IMG/VR virus record: IMGVR_UViG_3300048434_000194
Span: 1-27,809 of that record
Reading direction: 5' to 3' (one strand)
Length of the DNA: 27,809 bases
Source: a virus
Shown: positions 1 through 7,308 of the stretch, in pieces
Layout: the number at the start of each line of letters is the position of its first letter
How positions within the stretch are numbered: position 1 is the stretch's first letter
Translations under genes and position numbers: made by a program
The notes under the pieces: model-generated
Told to the model about the DNA's origin: nothing
The model's input: only the letters and a program-made list of their open reading frames with translations
Databases searched by the model: none

Positions 1-545
1 ACAATTTTAAATTTGACCCTGACAGTATTACTGCTGATCTAAACACAGTAGAATGGTTACATTTCAATGGTGGTGAACCATTGTTTACAGATGTACACTT
101 GGATATACTAGCTCGTATACCAAATCCACAACAATGCAGTGTATACTATAACACCAACGGTACCATAAAGGTTAAAGACAGTGTGTTTGAAGTTTGGAGT
201 AAATTTAAACTGGTTAAACTTGTATTCAGCATAGACGATGTTGGAGATAGATTCAACTATCAGCGCACCAATGCAGATTGGAAACAAGTGGAAGCCAATA
301 TGTTTTGGTACAGAGATGTTGCTCCTGTTAACATGATGTTTGGTATAAACAGAACTATTAGCAAACTTAACGAACATCATCGAACTGAACTTGATGCGTG
401 GTTTGCACAGTGTTTTCCTACAAATAGATTAGGTGATCCAAATGAATTTTCTGAACAGTTGGCTAGTGGGCCTTGTAGTTTAGATAGTCCAGTGTTTGAT
501 GATTACATAACTAGGTTAGATAAACTAAGACAAGTATCTATCTAA
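1..545 (+). CDS. Radical SAM protein, twitch type, C-terminal part (5' end outside window)
   Basis: The frame is open from the left edge (first full codon at base 3), so the N-terminal part with the CxxxCxxC cluster motif is outside the window. What is visible starts inside the SAM-binding barrel: a GGEPLF motif (SAM amino-group contact in this superfamily), then an NTNG strand and a FSIDDVGDRF segment. These match in order the GGEPLL, STNG and FSIDGIEEQF segments of the complete radical SAM protein at 17931-19109, so the two are paralogues. The substrate is unknown. The TTG at base 81 should not be used as a start, because conserved sequence continues upstream. The 3' end overlaps the convergent polymerase gene by 21 bases. 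The family is likely; the function is open. Confidence 0.8.
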   Translation, partial: NFKFDPDSITADLNTVEWLHFNGGEPLFTDVHLDILARIPNPQQCSVYYNTNGTIKVKDSVFEVWSKFKLVKLVFSIDDVGDRFNYQRTNADWKQVEANMFWYRDVAPVNMMFGINRTISKLNEHHRTELDAWFAQCFPTNRLGDPNEFSEQLASGPCSLDSPVFDDYITRLDKLRQVSI

Positions 546-2222
546 CCTATAACCTTTTGCATCATAGCAGTCAATGTAACGACTACCATTGCTCATGCGT
601 ATCTTGCCGCTGCCTGCAACTACATCTGTGTCTCGGTACCCAAAAGGCTTTTTAATAGTAACATCCACATACTCGCCATTGGCAACTCCCAGTGTTACAA
701 ACGTAACATAGCGTCCACCTTCACCTCTGAACACACGGCCATTAGCAACTAGTCCTGCAAAGTTTACTCTGTCACCCCAGGTTTCCTGTACAAACATATT
801 GGGCATAAACTCTGGTTGTGTCCAATATCCATGACGTTTGTATTGTTGCTGTGGTGATTCTGTAATGCCGTTTGGATAACCTAGGTCACGCAGATCCCAG
901 CCAGCATTCTTTGCTTCTGTTTTGTGTACCCAGCGTTTGTAACTGCCCTGACAATGTTTAAGTGCTGCCCGCCAAAACTCCTTGGGGTTGTGAGCCTTTT
1001 GATATGCAAGTGCCCATATAAGTCTACCTAAATTTACAGCATGCGCTCTGCACAATCCAAAACTGCCCAGCCCATATAGTTCTTGTATGATCTGTTCTTT
1101 GTTTTCACTCTCACCCATCTTCTCCATGAACTGCATAACTTTTTGTTCGTCACGTTTTGCAAACGCACGACGATACATGTCTGCTTCATACATGTCGCAG
1201 TTGATAAGTTTTGCTATTTTACGAATAGCATCGTCCTCATATACAATCGTATCTTCCAGTCTTTGTTCTGTCCAGTCCTGGAAAAAACTTGCTTTTTGTC
1301 TGCCTGTAGTAGCAACAGGACGTATAAGTGCAGTAGCAAACACACAGTCTGATTTACTCTGCGGTTGTATTGCTTGGAATAGTCTGCGCATTGCTGGCGA
1401 CTCTGCTTGTGTTACACCGATAACTTCTCCTCTGCAAAGCATTTGACTTGTTTCAAAGTCCTGCTCAGGATATGCTTCCAATGGTGTTTCGCTGTCTATT
1501 TCCAGTAGTTGACTAAGTCCTCTGTTAGCAAGTATGTCTATTTTTAAATGCTCTAGGTCTTCTACTTCACGCTTGTCCAGTAGTATTTGATTGTCTGCGT
1601 TGATTAAACTTTTTGGTATCTTGTGATTGAATACAAGTATACCTCCGCAGTGTTTTGATATTGCCTTCTTTTTGCCTATTAGTTTCTTTTCGATTCTCAT
1701 TGCTTCTTCCTTGTCGATGTCTAAATCTTCGTATTTGAAATTGCGAGGAAGTTTACCAGATGCGCCAAGACGTCGTGCTGCTTCTCTGCGAGCACCGCGC
1801 TCCTTGTAGGTAACATAGTTGCTGATCCTGGCACTTTTGCCGGGCCATTTATCAAATATCCGTTGCATTACAGCATTCTGTTGCCAATGTGGAAAGTCTA
1901 TATCCACATCTGGTAAATCATCTCTCAAAGGATTTAGGAAACGTGCAACCGGTATTTGCCATCTTATGGGATCCACGTCTGTAATACCCAGTAGGTAACA
2001 GACGAGACTAGACCCTGCTGAACCACGAGTCATATGAGTAATGTCACGGGTTAGCGTCAGTACATCGCAAATTGTGAGGAAGTAATCGACGAAACGAAGT
2101 TTGAGAATAATCTCTAGTTCTTCGATAAGCCTGTTATGATATTCAGCATTGTTCGGAATATGCCTTATGAATCTGCCTAGTAATCGTTCTAATTGAGCCG
2201 TTGCGTCCTTAGGTAACTTCAT
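525..2222 (-). CDS. Mini C-family DNA polymerase (DnaE-like, no PHP domain)
   Basis: The 565-residue protein resembles the catalytic core of bacterial replicative polymerase III alpha (DnaE, usually about 1,100-1,200 residues). Visible landmarks are RGSAGSSL (66-73), LLGITDVDP, ARFLNP and PDVDIDF (104-110). D105 and D107 fit two of the catalytic aspartates, and LKIDIL gives D229 as a candidate third. KHCGGILVF near 190 matches the fingers/HxxGGVV region. Near the C-terminus VNFAGLVANGRVFRGEGG followed by YVTFVTL resembles the OB domain. The N-terminal PHP domain and most of the upstream palm are absent. The ATG at 2222 has a good Shine-Dalgarno (AAGAGG) and no conserved sequence upstream, so the short form seems genuine. 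T4 relatives usually replicate with a family B polymerase (gp43), which is not in this window. A repair or host-directed role is possible. Stop is TAG. Confidence 0.85.
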   Translation of the reverse strand: MKLPKDATAQLERLLGRFIRHIPNNAEYHNRLIEELEIILKLRFVDYFLTICDVLTLTRDITHMTRGSAGSSLVCYLLGITDVDPIRWQIPVARFLNPLRDDLPDVDIDFPHWQQNAVMQRIFDKWPGKSARISNYVTYKERGARREAARRLGASGKLPRNFKYEDLDIDKEEAMRIEKKLIGKKKAISKHCGGILVFNHKIPKSLINADNQILLDKREVEDLEHLKIDILANRGLSQLLEIDSETPLEAYPEQDFETSQMLCRGEVIGVTQAESPAMRRLFQAIQPQSKSDCVFATALIRPVATTGRQKASFFQDWTEQRLEDTIVYEDDAIRKIAKLINCDMYEADMYRRAFAKRDEQKVMQFMEKMGESENKEQIIQELYGLGSFGLCRAHAVNLGRLIWALAYQKAHNPKEFWRAALKHCQGSYKRWVHKTEAKNAGWDLRDLGYPNGITESPQQQYKRHGYWTQPEFMPNMFVQETWGDRVNFAGLVANGRVFRGEGGRYVTFVTLGVANGEYVDVTIKKPFGYRDTDVVAGSGKIRMSNGSRYIDCYDAKGYRLDRYLS

Positions 2223-2261
2223 TGTGTGCCTCTTTTTTGCCTAAATTCTTTTGTTTGTGCC

Positions 2262-2285
2262 AAGTGTAACATTTCTGTCACACTT
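2262..2285. promoter_or_regulatory. Imperfect 24-bp inverted repeat upstream of the polymerase gene
   Basis: AAGTGT-a-ACA, loop TTTC, TGT-c-ACACTT: a six-pair arm, one A/C mismatch and three more pairs around a four-base loop. It lies between the small exported-protein gene and the polymerase start, both on the minus strand. There is no T-run after either arm, so it is not an obvious Rho-independent terminator. It could be an operator, an mRNA hairpin or a processing site. Confidence 0.45.
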
Positions 2286-2324
2286 TATTTAGTAAGAGAC
2301 TAGTGTAGTTTATTAATTTTTGGT

Positions 2325-2546
2325 TTAGTAACGCAGAACAAGATCCCAATCACCTTCACTGCGCACACATACCCAGTCGCGTTTAAGTGTATCAAAGTCG
2401 TATTTCATTTCTTGCTGAGTTATATTAAAATAACAATCAGCAAGCCTTTCATACGTTGCTATACTTTCTGCTTGTGGTACACCATTACTAAGGGTTACCA
2501 TCACTAACAACCACTTAATTATTGGATATCTTCTGTTCGTATGCAT
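2325..2546 (-). CDS. Small probable exported protein
   Basis: About 73 residues from the ATG at 2546. The N-terminus has basic residues (NRR), a hydrophobic stretch (IIKWLLVMV) and a small-residue region VPQAES that could be a signal peptidase site after A. The mature part YERLADCYFNIT...DWVCVRSEGD holds two cysteines, suitable for one disulfide. I do not know a function. It begins inside the 3' end of the lipase gene (32-base overlap) and is probably co-transcribed with it. Starts at 2573 or 2501 are alternatives; none has a strong ribosome binding site. Secretion is inferred from composition only. Confidence 0.55.
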   Translation of the reverse strand: MHTNRRYPIIKWLLVMVTLSNGVPQAESIATYERLADCYFNITQQEMKYDFDTLKRDWVCVRSEGDWDLVLRY

Positions 2547-3246
2547 CCATGCTGTGATCTCTAGCACCATCAAATAGTTCTAGTTTACTCCAAGCACGAA
2601 AGCGTCCACGCCAACTGTCTTTAAACTTCTGCCAAGGTGTAAGTTTGCGCATATTTCCATAGTAGTTAATGTAATGTAGTTCACCATAGTGTCTAAAACC
2701 CATTATCCAAAATGGAACACGAGGAACAACATCATTGTTGTTTACATATCTATGATTCTCAAACGTTTGCTTTGCAAGCCAATCAGGACCACCTACACGA
2801 GGACTTCCGTATGTATAGCAAGCAACTACTCTGTCGTTTAGTCTACTGCTAGCAAGTGTTGCCATTGCACCACCTAGACTATGTCCACATATGTAAAGTT
2901 CTTTTTCTTCACGCTTTCCATAGTTGATATGGTTTTCAACAGTGTCCCAGATGCGCTCTAGGTAATCATAAAATCCAGCATGCACCATTCCTTCAGTTTC
3001 ACTGGGACGTTTCCATGCTTTCAAATCTGCTTTGATATCACTGAACTCTTTTGGCTCTGTGCCTCTGAATGCAAGTACAATGCGTTCACTGTTTTCAAGG
3101 AACAAGCACTCTGCACCTTTACGATCTATAAGTTTTGTTTTAGTATAACCCATTGTGTGTGCAATTGGCTTACTTTCTTTTTCGGTCATATAGGCTATTT
3201 TAGCCAGAGTTGCAAAGTGCAACCCAGGGTTCTCTATAGTTGACAT
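2515..3246 (-). CDS. Class-3 type lipase / alpha-beta hydrolase
   Basis: The 243-residue protein has the fungal-lipase-like (class 3) pattern. AFRGTEP (59-65) is the oxyanion-region strand, ICGHSLGGAMA (119-) is the nucleophile elbow with S123, YTYGSPRVGG follows as the next conserved strand, NNNDVVPRVP supplies D172, and GARDHSMDAY supplies H231. This gives a full Ser-Asp-His triad. It probably hydrolyses an ester or lipid. No signal peptide is visible, so it would act in the cytoplasm or on the inner membrane, perhaps in lysis or membrane remodelling. The ATG is preceded by GGAGAG. Its promoter is the minus-strand half of the divergent late element at 3278-3296. Length is close to the domain's normal size. 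Confidence 0.85.
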   Translation of the reverse strand: MSTIENPGLHFATLAKIAYMTEKESKPIAHTMGYTKTKLIDRKGAECLFLENSERIVLAFRGTEPKEFSDIKADLKAWKRPSETEGMVHAGFYDYLERIWDTVENHINYGKREEKELYICGHSLGGAMATLASSRLNDRVVACYTYGSPRVGGPDWLAKQTFENHRYVNNNDVVPRVPFWIMGFRHYGELHYINYYGNMRKLTPWQKFKDSWRGRFRAWSKLELFDGARDHSMDAYEQKISNN

Positions 3247-3277
3247 ATTCTCTCTCCATGTTACAATATGTAATGTT

Positions 3278-3296
3278 GTATTTAACCGATAAATAC
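3278..3296. promoter_or_regulatory. Divergent late-promoter palindrome
   Basis: GTATTTA-ACCGA-TAAATAC is a perfect 7-base inverted repeat around a 5-base spacer. Each half is a T4-type late box (TAAATAC), reading left into the lipase gene (minus) and right into the gene at 3319 (plus). The same arrangement recurs at 23685-23703 with a different spacer, again between divergent genes. Late promoter identity is inferred from resemblance to T4 TATAAATA and from the many other copies placed ahead of genes in this window. Confidence 0.7.
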
Positions 3297-3318
3297 TAAA
3301 AACGATAGGATAAAAACC

Positions 3319-3582
3319 ATGCGTAAACAGACCCGTAGTATACTACACGAACTAAACAGCATGATTGTTGACAAAGATAGACAGCATGTAATGGAAAGTC
3401 GAGCAACTAACGTGATAGAGAGCGCAATCAATCTTATTAATGAAATGCACAAGCACTACGATGCCGATGTGGCAGGTGACCTGGAACGTAGACTTATTAA
3501 CAGTATTCGTCATCAGGACAGTCGTAAGTTTGTGCGAGGTATTCGGAAAGTCAACGAAAGCAAATGCGCTTCAGAGAAATAG
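3319..3582 (+). CDS. Conserved T4-like marine phage protein, unknown function
   Basis: The 87-residue protein is charged and probably helical, starting MRKQTRSILHELNSM and containing ESRATNVIESAINLI and GDLERRLINSIRHQDSRKFVRGI. I recall similar small proteins in T4-like cyanophages just upstream of the next gene, but no function. It is the first gene after the divergent late promoter and overlaps the next gene by 19 bases, so translation is probably coupled. It has no membrane segment and no cysteine cluster. It could be a virion or head-assembly accessory protein; that is a guess from position. Confidence 0.75.
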   Translation: MRKQTRSILHELNSMIVDKDRQHVMESRATNVIESAINLINEMHKHYDADVAGDLERRLINSIRHQDSRKFVRGIRKVNESKCASEK

Positions 3583-4784
3583 TAGCCGAGGCTGCTGAAG
3601 GCAAAAATACACACTTGGAACACATTGAGGATCTAGTATTTCTTCAAGGCAAGTCTGGTGCGCAGAGTGCGCTACAGTATATTAACAGTGTGCGTGACAT
3701 GCTGGAGAATGGCGGCGACAGTGGTAACATAACTGTTAAGTGGGATGGTGCTCCTGCTATATTTGCTGGCACTGATCCAAGTGATGGTAAGTTTTTTGTT
3801 GGTACTAAAGGTGTGTTTAGCAAAACCGGCAAACTTGTAAAAAGTACTGCAGACCTTGACAAGTATGGCTATGAAGGCGGCATTCGTGAAAAACTTGCAC
3901 AGGCACTTAAACTGCTATCTGGACTGGGTATACAAGGTGTGCTACAAGGCGACATGATGTATACCAAAAGTGATTTAGAAACTGCTGACATTGATGGCGA
4001 AGAGAGTTGGGTGTTCCAACCCAACACTATTGCTTATGCTGTTCCTAAAAACAGTGAACTAGGCAAGCGTATTGCCGCAAGTCAAATGGGTATTATATTT
4101 CACACAACCTACACAGGTGATAGTGTGCCAGAAATGACTGCAAGTTTTGGTGCAGATGTAAATGAACTAAACAAGACCAGCGCAGTATGGTTTGATGATG
4201 CAACCTACAAAGACCTAAGTGGACAAGCAAGTCTAGCACAGCAAGAGAATAAACAAATACTACAAGGGCTAAATGCTGCAGCCAGCGCACTTAAAACTGC
4301 AGACTTTACAGCAGTTAGCGGCGACTATAAAGCACTGCTTATGCAGTATGTAAATGCAAGAATTAAACGTGGCGATACACAAATAGATGATGCAAAGAGT
4401 TTTGCGCAAGACTTTACACAGTGGTACAATGATTACATACAAAAAGAGATTGCAAAACTAAAGAATCAAGACCCAGCAGCACCTGCAGTAAAGAATCGCA
4501 CAGATAAAATTGATGCACAGAACAAATTTATTACTGACAACATGACAGGTATTGCCAGTGCGCTTGCAGTGTACAAAGACATTATTGCATTAAAAAATAT
4601 GCTTATAAATAAATTGAATAAAGTAGACAGTATTAAGTCACTTATCCGCACAGACACAGGCTACGAAGTAACAAACCCAGAAGGATTTGTTGCTATTGGC
4701 ACAGACAGTGGTGCAGTTAAACTAGTGGACCGCATGGAGTTTAGTAAAAACAACTTCAGTGCTGTTAAGAACTGGAGCAAGTAA
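3564..4784 (+). CDS. Putative covalent nucleotidyltransferase (ligase-like) with capsid-targeting-like leader
   Basis: The 406-residue protein belongs to a family common in T4-like marine phages and usually left as a DUF. KWDGAP (K59-W-D-G62) looks like motif I of ATP-dependent ligases and capping enzymes, where the lysine is adenylated. Then come FFVGTKGVFSK (78-88), VLQGDMMY (126-133) and near the C-terminus PEGFVAI (E373-G374) and GAVKLVDR (K386), resembling motifs IV and V of that fold. The first residues MRFREIVAEA resemble the T4 capsid-targeting sequence (MKTYQEFIAEA), whose cleavage by the head protease follows a V/I-x-E pattern. If both readings hold, this is a ligase-like enzyme packaged in the head. 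The enzyme assignment is inference from short motifs. It ends with TAATG overlap onto the next gene. Confidence 0.7.
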   Translation: MRFREIVAEAAEGKNTHLEHIEDLVFLQGKSGAQSALQYINSVRDMLENGGDSGNITVKWDGAPAIFAGTDPSDGKFFVGTKGVFSKTGKLVKSTADLDKYGYEGGIREKLAQALKLLSGLGIQGVLQGDMMYTKSDLETADIDGEESWVFQPNTIAYAVPKNSELGKRIAASQMGIIFHTTYTGDSVPEMTASFGADVNELNKTSAVWFDDATYKDLSGQASLAQQENKQILQGLNAAASALKTADFTAVSGDYKALLMQYVNARIKRGDTQIDDAKSFAQDFTQWYNDYIQKEIAKLKNQDPAAPAVKNRTDKIDAQNKFITDNMTGIASALAVYKDIIALKNMLINKLNKVDSIKSLIRTDTGYEVTNPEGFVAIGTDSGAVKLVDRMEFSKNNFSAVKNWSK

Positions 4785-5704
4785 TGAGAGCAAAAGAATT
4801 TATCAGTGAGGATCACCAGAAATTAGATGAGGCAATATTTCTTCCACTTCTCATGGGCGCCGGTGTAGTGTGGCAAGGTGTTGAAACATACAATGACATT
4901 CAAGATTATAAAAGTGGAAAAATAGATGGAGCGGAACTTAGTAAACGCATTGGTACTGATGCTGCAGCCGCAGTTGTGGGCGGCGCGATTGGTAAAGGCC
5001 TATCAGTTGGCTGGAGCGCAATTAAGAGTGCTATGAAATTTAAAGGTGCTGGTAAAGAAGCATTGGACACTACAAAAGACGCAATTAAACAAGCAGACAA
5101 AGCACCAAAACCAGGCAGTGTTGTTAAAACCGCAGACGGCAAGAAGGCCATAGCAGGTGTTGACGGCAAGCCTACTACAGTAAAGCCTGGCGATAAAAAA
5201 GCAATTGCAAATATTAAAAAAGCAGCAAAAGATCCAAAGAATAAAAAAACCGCTGGCAAAACTGGTGCAGCCGCTGGTGCAGTTGCTAAGAAAGGTGACG
5301 ATGCCGCAAAAGCCGGTGCTACGGCTGCTTCAATGGGCAGCAAGGCTAAGAAGTTAATTCCAGGTAAGGCAGTTAGACGTGGTGCTATAGCAGGTGCACT
5401 AGCAAATCAAGCAAATGATGCTATAGGATCAGGCTCAATAGGCGACAAATTTGATAGCATAGTAGATAAAATAAAAAAAGGTACAGGCACTGCAGGTGAT
5501 GTGGGCGATGGCGTTGTATACTTTGGTAAAGAAAAGAATCCACCAATTAAAAAAGTACAAGGTGTCAATGATCCATTGTATAAAAAACCAAAAACTATAA
5601 ACACTAAAACCATGGATAGCAATAGTCCAGTACCAACTGCAAAAGATCCCAAGTTACCAAAACAAAACACTACTAGTCTATCAACGCAGCAAGGTGTAAA
5701 ATAA
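4784..5704 (+). CDS. Lys/Ala-rich putative internal head protein
   Basis: The 306-residue protein begins MRAKEFISED, close to the T4 capsid-targeting leader with an I-S-E site. Residues about 18-85 are hydrophobic/Gly-Ala-rich (LPLLMGAGVVW, AAAAVVGGAIGKGL) and could contact or cross a membrane. Residues about 95-220 are low-complexity Lys/Ala/Gly/Pro, like histone H1 tails, rich in AIANIKKAAKDPKNKK-type stretches. The tail is Pro/Thr/Ser-rich. The composition suits DNA binding or neutralisation inside the capsid, or a protein delivered with the DNA. Gene overlaps of one base on each side place it in a unit with the nucleotidyltransferase-like gene. No enzyme motif is seen. Confidence 0.7.
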   Translation: MRAKEFISEDHQKLDEAIFLPLLMGAGVVWQGVETYNDIQDYKSGKIDGAELSKRIGTDAAAAVVGGAIGKGLSVGWSAIKSAMKFKGAGKEALDTTKDAIKQADKAPKPGSVVKTADGKKAIAGVDGKPTTVKPGDKKAIANIKKAAKDPKNKKTAGKTGAAAGAVAKKGDDAAKAGATAASMGSKAKKLIPGKAVRRGAIAGALANQANDAIGSGSIGDKFDSIVDKIKKGTGTAGDVGDGVVYFGKEKNPPIKKVQGVNDPLYKKPKTINTKTMDSNSPVPTAKDPKLPKQNTTSLSTQQGVK

Positions 5705-6372
5705 TGGCATTTGAATTTATCAGAGAAGAGATTACAGAAGCAAGATATATCCGCACTGCTGGTGATACAATTGGTAGAGATGCAACTGATGTTGCTGAAA
5801 GTTTCTTTGAACAACTGCTTATGCTACAGCAAATGCGTTTTGAAAATCCAGCATTTGCAAAAAAGTATGCTAAAGATACACTAAAGTTTATGAACTTTAA
5901 TAGTGTCAAACCAGGCGGAACTGACTTACACAATCTTGCAAGTATTATTGCTAACCCAAGCAAATACAAAGGTGTTACCAGCGGCGGCAGTGTTAGTTTT
6001 GATGAACTAGGATTTAAACGCTACTTGCGTGATATTGCAGCAGGCAGAAGTAATACTGGCATGGATAGAACATTTTTAATGAAGCAGCAACGTAATCTAG
6101 GTATTACAAGTAGTTTCCTAAAGCAAGCAAGACGTGCAAGTGCAGACTATGGACGCACCAGTGCAGGTGAACGCACTGGGCTAAGTGCAAGAATGGTTAA
6201 CAGTCAACGACAGGATGGCAAGTTCCGCAGTGATATCAGCAAGCAATACATGGGAACAATAAACGACAAAAAACTTATTCCAGATCAGAAAAAAGGCATA
6301 CCAATGTGGGCCAAAGCAGCAGGCGCATTTGCAGGCGGTGTTGCTGTTGGACGCACTGGATTCTTTAACTAA
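5704..6372 (+). CDS. Putative head/virion protein with capsid-targeting-like leader
   Basis: The 222-residue protein starts MAFEFIREEITEAR, again an EFI-x-E leader. The body is basic and mostly helical (DVAESFFEQLLMLQQMRFENPAF, then FLKQARRASADYGR and arginine-rich segments). It ends with a short Ala/Gly hydrophobic segment MWAKAAGAFAGGVAVG. No catalytic motif is visible. It starts on the last base of the previous stop (TAATG) and is the last gene before the late promoter at 6388. It is probably a structural or packaged protein; the role is unknown. Confidence 0.7.
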   Translation: MAFEFIREEITEARYIRTAGDTIGRDATDVAESFFEQLLMLQQMRFENPAFAKKYAKDTLKFMNFNSVKPGGTDLHNLASIIANPSKYKGVTSGGSVSFDELGFKRYLRDIAAGRSNTGMDRTFLMKQQRNLGITSSFLKQARRASADYGRTSAGERTGLSARMVNSQRQDGKFRSDISKQYMGTINDKKLIPDQKKGIPMWAKAAGAFAGGVAVGRTGFFN

Positions 6373-6387
6373 TAAATCCTTAAATTA

Positions 6388-6396
6388 CATAAATAC
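6388..6396 (+). promoter_or_regulatory. Late promoter box (CATAAATAC)
   Basis: T4-type late box 41 bases before the ATG at 6438, in the gap after the 5704-6372 gene. The predicted transcript would begin near 6401 and contain the hairpin at 6402-6419. Confidence 0.65.
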
Positions 6397-6401
6397 TACT
6401 A

Positions 6402-6419
6402 TGCAAGCAAAGGCTTGCA
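6402..6419 (+). other. 5'-leader RNA hairpin (TGCAAGC-AAAG-GCTTGCA)
   Basis: A perfect 7-bp stem with a 4-base loop sits almost at the predicted 5' end of the late transcript, before the Shine-Dalgarno GGAGATAAG at 6426. It may protect the mRNA from decay or tune translation. A similar small hairpin occurs in the leader of the next gene. Confidence 0.55.
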
Positions 6420-6437
6420 CCAATAGGAGATAAGAAA

Positions 6438-6839
6438 ATGGCAGACATTACTCGTGTACACGGTAACGGAAAAGCACATGGTTCACCAGCAGGCGCAATT
6501 AGTGCTGATGAGCTAGTCATTTTAAATGACATGAATATGGATTATTTTAAAATTATTGTACAAGATGTCTCAGGTGACGTTGCTGACATTCGTAACGAAT
6601 TAGACGTAGGCGAATCAGTTGCAGCAATTCTAACACTAATCGGAACAAAAGCAAATGTTGAAATGTATCAAGTTGAAGGAGATACAACTGGTCAGATCAG
6701 TGTAGCAGTCAAAGGCAAAGATGCATGGACAACATCAACACTACAAACAGCCATCCGCGCACTGGGTGCTGCAGTTGGTAGTAACAGTGTAGACGTTAGC
6801 GGCTCAACAGTTTCAAGCAGTGGCTTAGAATTCGTATAA
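6438..6839 (+). CDS. Small late virion protein
   Basis: The 133-residue acidic protein starts MADITRVHGNGKAHG and ends in a Ser/Val/Gly-rich tail (GSNSVDVSGSTVSSSG). It looks like a compact beta-rich structural protein; small proteins of this type occur in T4-like cyanophage virions. It has its own late promoter, leader hairpin and a strong Shine-Dalgarno, GGAGATAAGAAAATG, identical to that of the 6899 gene, suggesting high expression and perhaps duplication. Function (decoration, head or tail component) is inferred from expression signals only. Confidence 0.75.
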   Translation: MADITRVHGNGKAHGSPAGAISADELVILNDMNMDYFKIIVQDVSGDVADIRNELDVGESVAAILTLIGTKANVEMYQVEGDTTGQISVAVKGKDAWTTSTLQTAIRALGAAVGSNSVDVSGSTVSSSGLEFV

Positions 6840-6843
6840 GTTT

Positions 6844-6852
6844 AATAAATAA
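6844..6852 (+). promoter_or_regulatory. Late promoter-like box (AATAAATAA)
   Basis: Box five bases after the previous stop and 47 bases before the predicted translation signal of the gene at 6899. It deviates from the usual final C of the other copies. Confidence 0.5.
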
Positions 6853-6861
6853 TTACATACA

Positions 6862-6875
6862 GTGTAGAGATACAC
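6862..6875 (+). other. 5'-leader RNA hairpin with GAGA tetraloop
   Basis: GTGTA-GAGA-TACAC is a 5-bp stem closed by a GNRA-type tetraloop, in the same leader position as the hairpin at 6402-6419. Confidence 0.45.
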
Positions 6876-6898
6876 ATCATTAATTTGGAGATAAGAAA

Positions 6899-7237
6899 AT
6901 GGCAGAACTAACCAACAATGCAAAAGGTACAGCAGGCAGTGGCATTGGTCCACGCACCCGTATCATTAACCTTGCAAAAACAAACATGACACAAGCAGAA
7001 CTAGATGCAGCTCTACTTTACCTCGCAGCAGGCGATGTTGCAGGCACAAACGATGCACACGGTATCGCAGGTGTAAGTGTACTTACAGAATCAGGCGTGT
7101 TTACAACAGGCACAACTGATAACGTGCAAATTGCAATCCAGGGATCAGGTGCATTTACAGCAGCATCAAACTTTGGTACAGGTTCAACAGGTATCACAAG
7201 TTCACTACTAGCTGATTTTGATCAACAGCCACTCTAA
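6899..7237 (+). CDS. Small late virion protein
   Basis: The 112-residue protein is Ala/Gly/Thr-rich, with MAELTNNAKGTAGSGIGPR at the start and a beta-type tail with FTTGTTDNVQIAIQGSGAF. It shares the 15-base ribosome-binding/start sequence and a similar leader layout with the gene at 6438. The region around VQIAIQGSGAFTAAS loosely matches ISVAVKGKDAWTTS of that neighbour, so the two may be distant paralogues. It is followed by the only clear Rho-independent terminator in the window. It is probably an abundant virion protein; the exact role is unknown. Confidence 0.75.
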   Translation: MAELTNNAKGTAGSGIGPRTRIINLAKTNMTQAELDAALLYLAAGDVAGTNDAHGIAGVSVLTESGVFTTGTTDNVQIAIQGSGAFTAASNFGTGSTGITSSLLADFDQQPL

Positions 7238-7261
7238 GCGGCTAACATAAACTAACAAAAA

Positions 7262-7288
7262 GGCTCAGTTTTTACTGGGTCTTTTTTT
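7262..7288 (+). terminator. Rho-independent terminator
   Basis: GGCTCAGT, loop TTTT, ACTGGGTC form an 8-bp stem (two G-U pairs) followed by seven Ts. It follows the two late virion genes and separates them from the 7309 gene. Confidence 0.9.
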
Positions 7289-7292
7289 ATGA

Positions 7293-7301
7293 GTTAAATA
7301 C
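7293..7301 (+). promoter_or_regulatory. Late promoter box (GTTAAATAC) just before a start codon
   Basis: The box ends 7 bases before the ATG at 7309. A transcript from it would have almost no leader, and no Shine-Dalgarno is visible. A TATAAT hexamer (7305-7310) overlaps the start codon. Confidence 0.5.
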
Positions 7302-7308
7302 AGTTATA

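Noticed and set aside
4604-4611. Perfect T4 late box TATAAATA
   Set aside because: It lies inside the nucleotidyltransferase-like coding sequence with no gene start nearby downstream, so it is probably chance or internal.
4906-5343. 145-residue Ala/Pro-rich antisense reading frame
   Set aside because: A direct consequence of the Lys/Ala-rich tract of the sense gene.
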